DNA from: Pyrinomonadaceae bacterium | GTDB taxonomy: Bacteria > Acidobacteriota > Blastocatellia > Pyrinomonadales > Pyrinomonadaceae | Assembly (NCBI GenBank): GCA_021228405.1 | Contig: JAJQRF010000001.1 | Coordinates: 762,452-826,451, forward strand | Direction of reading: 5' to 3' | DNA length: 64,000 bases | Shown here: positions 58,183 through 64,000 of the stretch, in pieces | How positions within the stretch are numbered: position 1 is the stretch's first letter | Layout of the letters: each line of letters begins with the position of its first letter | Notes under the pieces: model-generated | Seen by the model: the letters and a program-made list of their open reading frames with translations, nothing else | What the model was told of the DNA's origin: nothing | The model's database searches: none | Position numbers and translations under genes: made by a program

Positions 58183-60303
58183 ATGATTCCGTCCGTTCAA
58201 GAAACCGATACCGCAAAAGAACAAATTTTATTACCCGTCGAAGATTCCGAATATCTTTTCAATCGTGAACTCAGTTGGCTCGAATTCAACCGCCGCGTTT
58301 TGGAAGAAGCGTTGGACGATGCAAATCCGTTGCTCGAAAGGCTGAAATTTCTGGCGATCTTTTCCACCAACCTCGACGAATTTTTTATGATCCGCGTCGC
58401 GGGATTGAAGGAACAAGTCATCGAAAACGTCAATAAAACCTCGCTCGACGGGATGACGGCACAACAACAGCTTGACGAGATTTGCGAAAGACTGCGCCCG
58501 ATGATCGGCGAACAGATGCTTTGTCTGCACGAAGAAGTTTTCCCGCAACTGGCAAAATCGAACATCGAAATTCTTGATTACAAGAAGCTCAACAAGACCG
58601 AAAAAGCCGAGATCGACGAATATTTTCTCAGGAATATTTTTCCGGTTCTGACCCCGCAGGCGGTCGATGAAAGCCATCCGTTCCCGTATATTTCCAATCT
58701 CAGTCTGAATCTCGGTTTGTTCGTCGCGCCGTCGAAAAATCTCGACGCGGGCAAGCTCGCGCATCTTTACAAAAACCGCCGTTTTGTCCGCATCAAGCTC
58801 CCGTCGAACGTTTCGCGTTTGATCCCGCTCGGCGGCAGTAAGACGCGTTTCGTCGCGCTCGGCGACACGATCAGGGCAAACATTCATCATCTTTTGCCGA
58901 ATATGAAGGCGGAACAGTGTCATCTTTTCCGGCTCACGCGCGATGCCGACATCGAATTGCGCGAGGACGAATCGGGCGATCTTCTGCGTTTGATCGAACG
59001 CGAGCTTCATCAGCAAAAGCGTTTCAGTTTTCCCGTGCGCCTCGAAGTTTCGGCGGCGATGCCCGAAGAAATGATCCAATATTTGACGCGGGCGATCGGG
59101 CTGACGGAAACGGATGTTTACCGCATCGAAGGATTTCTGAACGTGCCCGATCTGATGAAACTTTACGGTTTGGATTTTCCCGAATTGAAGGACAAACCGC
59201 TCAATTACAAACTGCCAAAGGCTTTGCGAAACGCCGAAAACATCTTCGACGTGCTGAGAAAACAGGATGTGCTCGTGCATCATCCCTACACGGCTTTCAG
59301 CACCGTGACCGATTTTATCGACGCGGCGGCGGAAGACGACGACGTTCTGGCGATCAAAATCTGTCTTTACCGCGCCGGAAAAGATTCGCCCGTCATCAAT
59401 TCTTTGATAAAAGCCGTCCGCAACGAAAAACAGGTCGCCGCTTTGGTCGAACTCAAGGCGCGTTTCGATGAAGAAAACAATATCGAATGGGCGCGGCGGC
59501 TCGAAAACGAAGGCGTGCACGTCATTTACGGGATGCGCGGACTGAAAACGCACTCGAAAGTGACGCTCGTCGTCCGCAACGAAGAAGAAGGACTGCGCCG
59601 CTACGTACACATTGCGACGGGGAACTATAATCAGACGACTTCGCGCATTTACACCGACCTCGGCTTGCTCACTTCGGACGAACAGATCGGCGCGGACGCG
59701 ACCGACCTTTTCAATTTTCTGACGGGCTATTCGTATCAAAACGAATATCGGCAACTCCTGATCGCGCCGATCAATCTGCGCGAACGGATGCTCGAAATGA
59801 TCGGGCGCGAAACGGAAAACAAGCTCGCGGGAAAAAAAGCGCGCATCGTCGTCAAAATAAACAGCCTGACGGACGACCAGATGATTCGTGCACTTTACCG
59901 TGCTTCGCAAGCCGGGGTCGAGATCGATCTGATCGTGCGCGGAATCTGCGTTTTGCGTCCGGGCATCGCGGGACTTTCGGAAAATATCCGCGTCGTTTCC
60001 GTCGTCGGACGCTTTCTCGAACACAGCCGCATTTTCTATTTTCTAAACGCGGGAAGCGAGGAAGTATATATCGGCAGTGCCGATTGGATGCACCGCAATC
60101 TGGATAAACGCGTCGAAGCCGTCGTCCCGATCAAAGACAAAAAATTGCTCAAATATCTAAAAGAAAATATCCTCAGCGTCTATCTTCAGGACAACGCCAA
60201 TGCGCGAATCCTGAACGCCGACGGTTCATACACGAAAATCGTCCCGACTAAAGGCGAAACCGTTTTCGATTCGCAAATGGCGTTCGTCGAAGAAGAAATT
60301 TAA
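58183..60303 (+). CDS. ppk1: Polyphosphate kinase 1
   Basis: Ppk1 polymerises the gamma-phosphate of ATP into polyphosphate at the membrane. The 706-residue protein has the N-terminal NRELSWLEFNRRVLEEA, STNLDEFFMIRVAGLKEQ, and the autophosphorylated His at 476 in YVHIATGNYNQTTSRIYTD. The second conserved His is at 614 (FLEHSRIFYF), followed by YIGSADWMHRNLDKRVE. All key residues are present. It stands alone on the plus strand, followed by a large palindrome. Confidence 0.96.
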   Translation: MIPSVQETDTAKEQILLPVEDSEYLFNRELSWLEFNRRVLEEALDDANPLLERLKFLAIFSTNLDEFFMIRVAGLKEQVIENVNKTSLDGMTAQQQLDEICERLRPMIGEQMLCLHEEVFPQLAKSNIEILDYKKLNKTEKAEIDEYFLRNIFPVLTPQAVDESHPFPYISNLSLNLGLFVAPSKNLDAGKLAHLYKNRRFVRIKLPSNVSRLIPLGGSKTRFVALGDTIRANIHHLLPNMKAEQCHLFRLTRDADIELREDESGDLLRLIERELHQQKRFSFPVRLEVSAAMPEEMIQYLTRAIGLTETDVYRIEGFLNVPDLMKLYGLDFPELKDKPLNYKLPKALRNAENIFDVLRKQDVLVHHPYTAFSTVTDFIDAAAEDDDVLAIKICLYRAGKDSPVINSLIKAVRNEKQVAALVELKARFDEENNIEWARRLENEGVHVIYGMRGLKTHSKVTLVVRNEEEGLRRYVHIATGNYNQTTSRIYTDLGLLTSDEQIGADATDLFNFLTGYSYQNEYRQLLIAPINLRERMLEMIGRETENKLAGKKARIVVKINSLTDDQMIRALYRASQAGVEIDLIVRGICVLRPGIAGLSENIRVVSVVGRFLEHSRIFYFLNAGSEEVYIGSADWMHRNLDKRVEAVVPIKDKKLLKYLKENILSVYLQDNANARILNADGSYTKIVPTKGETVFDSQMAFVEEEI

Positions 60304-60312
60304 ATAATAAAT

Positions 60313-60377
60313 GTTCAGAGTCCCGTCTTTAGGCGGCTTTTCGTAGCGACTTGCCGCCTGAAGACGGGACTCTGAAC
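60313..60377. repeat. REP-like palindrome between ppk1 and a secreted-protein gene
   Basis: 24-bp arms gttcagagtcccgtctttaggcgg... (60313-60336) and the complement (60354-60377), one mismatch, 17-nt loop. The core GAGTCCCGTCTTTAGGCGGC matches the element at 164-225. It sits between convergent genes and may also end transcription in both directions. Confidence 0.75.
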
Positions 60378-60382
60378 TGATT

Positions 60383-60967
60383 CTAATTGCTTGCTTTGTA
60401 TGAAACCCGAACTTTATTTGAGTATACTTTTTTAACTGTTTTCTTTTCCTTGTCCGAGGAAATCAGATTTATCGCGGCTTGCAGGTCATATTTGCCCGTT
60501 TCTAAACCTTCAAATGTATCGGCAAAAAGCTCTTGCGATGACACTGCATCCATCCATTTCAGCTCGCTCGTATTCGACACGAATTCCAACTCCTGACCTT
60601 CGCTTAGATTATATTTCGTGTTAAACGGCTCAAATGCACCGCCTCTGAATATCACCCCGAAACGTGTCTGCCCGAATATCTTTTCCGCTTTCGCATTTCC
60701 TGTAACCTTATCCAAAATAAACGACGGTCTGTATAAAAACTCGATTTTTTCAGCGCATTTATTAAAAATAACAGCCGTCACGGACACCGGGACATTTTTA
60801 TTCAGGATGTCGGAAGCTGTCGTCAATTTTAACTCAACGCACTCATTCGGCAGTTTACCGTTTTTTGTTTCTTCGATGACTTTCTGCATAAATACGGAAG
60901 CCGGCATCAGAAACATTTGCGTGAAGCAAATCAGCATCATCGAAAAATTTGTAACTGTATTTCTCAT
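60383..60967 (-). CDS. Secreted protein of unknown function
   Basis: 194 residues from the ATG at 60967; the frame is open to 60994, but the hydrophobic signal (FSMMLICFTQMFLMPASVFM) starts sensibly at MRNTVTNF. The mature part is beta-rich and resembles an immunoglobulin-like fold: VELKLTTASDILNKNVPVSVTAVIFNKCAEKIEFLY, then GQELEFVSNTSELKWMD, LETGKYDLQAAI and VYSNKVRVSYKA. Two cysteines may pair. Function unknown. Confidence 0.72.
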   Translation of the reverse strand: MRNTVTNFSMMLICFTQMFLMPASVFMQKVIEETKNGKLPNECVELKLTTASDILNKNVPVSVTAVIFNKCAEKIEFLYRPSFILDKVTGNAKAEKIFGQTRFGVIFRGGAFEPFNTKYNLSEGQELEFVSNTSELKWMDAVSSQELFADTFEGLETGKYDLQAAINLISSDKEKKTVKKVYSNKVRVSYKASN

Positions 60968-61101
60968 CATTTCATCCCCGTTAAACATTTCCATTCAAAA
61001 CCGTTTCAACTCTGATTATTTCAAATATTTTATGAATCATCCGTCGAACTCTTTATAAAAATGCCCGCAACTCTGCAAAATCGTCCGGCAACTTTTCAGG
61101 A

Positions 61102-62226
61102 TCAAGCGGTTTCGGTCGCATTTCCCTGCGCTTCGCGGCGTTCTTCTTCAAGCGTTTCGAGTGCTTCTTCGATCATTTCTTTGGCTTCGGCGTGATCGTC
61201 GGGATGCGCTTCGGGTTCTTCCTGCGTGAGATGCGCCGTCCGTTCGAGCGCGAGCGAAATATACATCGGGAAATGATCCGAACCGATATTCGGCAAACGT
61301 TTCAATTCGACCAGACGAAAATGATTGGAATGAAAAACGTGATCGAGCGGACAGCGCACGACCGCATATTTGACGGGAAAAGTGCTGTAAAGCCCGCGCC
61401 CGATGCGCGGATCGAGCAAGCCGCTCACCTTTTGAAAGAGCTTCGTCGTCCAAGACCACGCGACATCGTTCAAATCTCCGCACACGATCGTCGGCGCATC
61501 CTGTTTGTCGATGTGTCTGCCGACCATCAAAAGCTCGGCATCGCGCTCCATCGAACGAAAACTCTCGGTCGGCACGGGCGGACGCGGATGCAGACAATAC
61601 AGATCGACCTCTCTCCCCGAACGCAAAACGACGTTCGTGTGAATCGAGGGAATATCGTCTTCGACCAGAAATTCGAGCCTTGCGTTATCAAGTTCGAGTT
61701 TTGAATACAACGCCATCCCGTAAGCGTTATCGAGCGGACATTCGACAAAATACGGATATTTTTCCTTCAACGCGGAAACATTTTCAACCCAGAAATCATC
61801 GACTTCCGCCAAAAGAACAATGTCGGGATCGGTTTTTTCGACCATTTTCAGAAACTTCTCGATCTCGCGGTTTTCGATAAAAACGTTGTAAATGAAAAGC
61901 CTGATAATATTTTTCGGAATCGGCACACGGCTCAGTTCGACTTGTTTCGGATAGATCGGCAGATAACGCACGATGCAGTAAACCTGATAAACGACGCACG
62001 CCGCCAACGCCGAAAGGAAAACTATTTCGACCGTCCCGAACGGCGGCAAAATGAACAACGCCGAAAGGATGACCGCAAACCCGACGACCGCGATCTGCAA
62101 ACGCGGAAACTCGCCGATGCGTATCCACCACGCCCAGAACCGCAAAAAAGGCAAAACCGTGAGGATGATCGCCAGACATCCGAAAAAATAAATGGCGTAT
62201 TTTGCTGTCGAAAGAAATATTTCCAT
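61102..62226 (-). CDS. Membrane-anchored endonuclease/exonuclease/phosphatase-family protein
   Basis: 374 residues. Three N-terminal membrane helices (about 5-28, 38-60, 65-87) precede an EEP domain (about 105-330). EEP motifs are IYNVFIENREIEKFLKMV, DIVLLAEVDD (metal-binding Glu), VVLRSGREVDLYCLHPRPP, IVCGDLNDVAWS (Asp-x-Asn) and the C-terminal GSDHFPMYISLAL (SDH). The C-terminal 45 residues are Glu-rich. The family includes phosphodiesterases and lipid phosphatases; the active site probably faces the periplasm. Substrate unknown. Confidence 0.87.
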   Translation of the reverse strand: MEIFLSTAKYAIYFFGCLAIILTVLPFLRFWAWWIRIGEFPRLQIAVVGFAVILSALFILPPFGTVEIVFLSALAACVVYQVYCIVRYLPIYPKQVELSRVPIPKNIIRLFIYNVFIENREIEKFLKMVEKTDPDIVLLAEVDDFWVENVSALKEKYPYFVECPLDNAYGMALYSKLELDNARLEFLVEDDIPSIHTNVVLRSGREVDLYCLHPRPPVPTESFRSMERDAELLMVGRHIDKQDAPTIVCGDLNDVAWSWTTKLFQKVSGLLDPRIGRGLYSTFPVKYAVVRCPLDHVFHSNHFRLVELKRLPNIGSDHFPMYISLALERTAHLTQEEPEAHPDDHAEAKEMIEEALETLEEERREAQGNATETA

Positions 62227-62358
62227 TGTTGCCGTTAATTTTAGCGAAATTTTTATTTAACTTAAACACTAAATGTCTTAAACTATTTACCAGTCAAAAC
62301 CGTCCAAAATTTGGCAATAACAATTGATCGCAATTTCAGTTAAGAAGGAGTTAGTCTA

Positions 62359-63804
62359 ATGCAGTCAACTACGCGCAAAATTATTTTTGTAAAAATGTCC
62401 GTAATCTGCGCCGCGCTGGTCATCGCGGTTTTCGGGTTTATCAAATATTCAGACAATTATCAGAGGGTTTCGGCTTCGGCGCAAGGTCCGACACCGTCAA
62501 ACACGAACGCCCCGGGCGAAGCCAATTGCACGGCTTGCCACACTTCGTTTCCCGTCAACAGCGGCACGGGAAACGTTTTGATTTCGGGCGTTCCCGCCAA
62601 TTATCTGCCGAATAAATCTTATCCCGTGACGGTCACGGTCAATCAGGAAAGTGCCGTCACTTTCGGATTTCAGATAACGGCGGTTGACAGTCAGGGCAGA
62701 ACGGTCGGCACGGCGACGCTTCCGGCGGGAAATCCGCAGAGAATGCAGATCGTCGATGGCATCGTCGGACCGAACACGCGCCGTTATGTCGAACACACGA
62801 TCGACGGCATCGTTCCGACGCAGTTCGACACGAATTCGTGGACGTTTACGTGGAACACACCCGCGCAGAGAGTCGGTAAGGTCACGTTTTACGCATCGGG
62901 AAACGGTGCGAACAGCGACGGCGGACCGAACGGCGATTATATTTACACGACCTCGAAAGCCGCGCTTTCGGGTTCGGCAATTTCAAATTTCGACAGCGAC
63001 GGTTTGAGCGACGTTGCCGTTTACCGCCCGTCGAACGGCGTTTGGTATGGCTTGAACAGCACGAACGGCAGTCTTTACGCGGCAGGTTTCGGAACGACGG
63101 GCGACAAGATCGTGCCGGGAGATTATGACGGCGACGGCAAGACCGACCCGGCAGTTTTCCGACCTTCGACGGGCACGTGGTATCTGCTCCAAAGCACGGC
63201 AGGTTTTGCGTCCGTTTCGTTCGGCGTTTCGACCGATATTCCCGTCGCGGGCGATTACGACGGTGACGGCAAGACGGACGTGGCGGTTTTCCGTCCGTCA
63301 AACGGCGTTTGGTATTATCTGCGAAGCTCGAACGGCAGTTTCGACTTCGTTTCATTCGGAAATTCGACCGACAAACCCGTTCCCGCCGATTACGATGCCG
63401 ACGGCAAAACCGATTTCGCGGTTTTTCGCAGTTCCGCCAACAGTTGGTTCATCCAGCAAAGCACGGCAGGATTCAGATCGGTTCAGTTCGGAATCGGCAC
63501 GGACATTCCCGTTCAGGGCGATTATGACGGCGACGGCAAAGCGGACGTGGCGGTTTTCCGTCCGTCAAACGGCGTTTGGTATCGCTTAGGCTCGACCGCC
63601 GGATTTTCGGCGATCGCCTTCGGTCAAAACGGCGATAAACCCGCGCCCGCCGATTTCGACGGCGACGGACAAACGGACGTTGCCGTTTTCCGCAGCGGAA
63701 ACTGGTATGCGCTGAAAAGCAGTAATAATTCATTTTTCGCCGCCGCATTCGGCACCGCTGAAGATATTCCCGTTCCGAATGCCGTTCTCGTGTCGGGAAA
63801 TTGA
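62359..63804 (+). CDS. Secreted Reeler-like protein with a CxxCH motif and FG-GAP repeats
   Basis: 481 residues. A signal segment (about 13-28) is followed by C57-x-x-C60-H61 (EANCTACHTSF), a single c-type heme-binding motif. A Reeler-like (choice-of-anchor V) domain (about 70-195) shows NYLPNKSYPVTVTVNQESAVTFGFQITAVD. Six FG-GAP/VCBS units (about 200-475; DYDGDGKTDVAVFRPSNGVWYYL type) follow, the same repeats as in the M36 peptidase. AAGGAG precedes the ATG. Probably an exported or surface protein; a heme role is inferred only from CxxCH. Confidence 0.87.
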   Translation: MQSTTRKIIFVKMSVICAALVIAVFGFIKYSDNYQRVSASAQGPTPSNTNAPGEANCTACHTSFPVNSGTGNVLISGVPANYLPNKSYPVTVTVNQESAVTFGFQITAVDSQGRTVGTATLPAGNPQRMQIVDGIVGPNTRRYVEHTIDGIVPTQFDTNSWTFTWNTPAQRVGKVTFYASGNGANSDGGPNGDYIYTTSKAALSGSAISNFDSDGLSDVAVYRPSNGVWYGLNSTNGSLYAAGFGTTGDKIVPGDYDGDGKTDPAVFRPSTGTWYLLQSTAGFASVSFGVSTDIPVAGDYDGDGKTDVAVFRPSNGVWYYLRSSNGSFDFVSFGNSTDKPVPADYDADGKTDFAVFRSSANSWFIQQSTAGFRSVQFGIGTDIPVQGDYDGDGKADVAVFRPSNGVWYRLGSTAGFSAIAFGQNGDKPAPADFDGDGQTDVAVFRSGNWYALKSSNNSFFAAAFGTAEDIPVPNAVLVSGN

Positions 63805-63837
63805 TATAAATTCCGCTCAAATAAATCAAAAAACCAA

Positions 63838-63866
63838 CGCCGCGCAAGTCTTTGACAAGCGCGGCG
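63838..63866 (-). terminator. Hairpin downstream of the Reeler/FG-GAP gene
   Basis: Stem cgccgcgc / gcgcggcg with inner gtc/gac pairs. On the minus strand it runs into TTGGTTTTTTGATTT, so it suits a minus-strand transcript arriving from beyond the window; it may also help end the plus-strand gene. Confidence 0.65.
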
Positions 63867-63883
63867 AACCTTTAAATAACTTC

Positions 63884-64000
63884 ATTGAATCTTTCGTTGC
63901 GAGCATTGAATCTTTCGTTGCGAGCATTGAATCTTTCGTTGCGAGCATTGAATCTTTCGTTGCGAGCATTGAATCTTTCGTTGCGAGCATTGAATCTTTC
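63884..64000. repeat. Perfect 21-bp tandem repeat running off the window end
   Basis: attgaatctttcgttgcgag+c repeats without a single change: units start at 63884, 63905, 63926, 63947 and 63968, with a sixth cut by the window end. There are no spacers, so it is not CRISPR. All three minus frames are open heptapeptide repeats, for example ARNERFN ending in EVI-stop at 63872, just before the hairpin at 63838. Confidence 0.95.

Noticed and set aside
58231..60024. 597-residue frame antisense to ppk1
   Set aside because: It lies wholly opposite a clearly real ppk1; its composition is the biased kind seen in antisense shadows of this genome.
63884..64000. Possible CRISPR array
   Set aside because: The 21-bp units abut directly with no spacers, and no cas gene is present.

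Overview
The window is a 64 kb piece of a bacterial chromosome, with no rRNA, phage or transposase genes. Three traits suggest Acidobacteriota, class Blastocatellia (Pyrinomonadaceae-like): an ECF sigma factor next to a Ser/Thr kinase with C-terminal TPRs; secreted proteins ending in FG-GAP/VCBS repeats of the type DFDGDGKTD..VFRPS..WY; and futalosine-type menaquinone genes. This placement is inference from gene content, not from a marker-gene tree.

Layout. 1-7.7 kb: murJ, rpiB, a fasciclin protein, a CarH-like B12-binding MerR regulator, an HtrA-like protease with TPRs and larB. 8-15.7 kb: ubiX, a methyltransferase and mqnD (menaquinone), a secreted protein, plsC, an M14 carboxypeptidase and uvsE. 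15.8-22 kb: a SpoIID-domain protein, rpsU, surE-pcm, a DedA protein, tRNA-Pro(CGG), a GNAT protein and queD. 22-29.4 kb: a 1 kb leader region and a 2108-residue secreted beta-helix/cohesin/dockerin-like protein. 29.5-39.5 kb, minus strand: asd, a zinc-ribbon protein, a Tat-exported C39-like peptidase, a CHAT-TPR protein, and five small secreted or membrane proteins. 39.5-42.8 kb: the ECF sigma factor and kinase. 42.8-44.5 kb: a toxin-antitoxin-chaperone (TAC) cassette. 44.5-53.6 kb, minus strand: an aminotransferase, a 1686-residue DUF4132 protein with a small partner, and dinG. 53.9-64 kb: an M36 metallopeptidase with FG-GAP repeats, ppk1, a secreted protein, a membrane EEP phosphatase, and a Reeler/CxxCH/FG-GAP protein. 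The window ends inside a 21-bp tandem repeat.

The strongest candidate for a new system is the cassette at 42822-44315: a DUF4258-like toxin, an MqsA-like zinc-finger/HTH antitoxin with a long C-terminal tail, and a SecB-like chaperone. The three are tightly packed behind a perfect inverted-repeat operator. A 41-bp exact direct repeat flanks the cassette. It duplicates the 3' end of the neighbouring aminotransferase gene, as expected for insertion at a gene end.

A second pattern is a set of hairpin elements scattered through the window. Most are built from heptanucleotides in strict 7-nt phase, with the complementary heptads in the other arm. They fill intercistronic gaps (ubiX-methyltransferase, surE-pcm, 11.4 kb). 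Two lie inside reading frames: one encodes the signal-peptide region of the M14 peptidase, the other a 38-codon in-frame insert in the kinase. They resemble in style the heptanucleotide STRR repeats of cyanobacteria. A third pattern is a motif (minus-strand GAGCCGC-T7-8-ATTTCGTCGCA) repeated upstream of three minus-strand genes next to the ECF sigma gene; it may be that factor's promoter.
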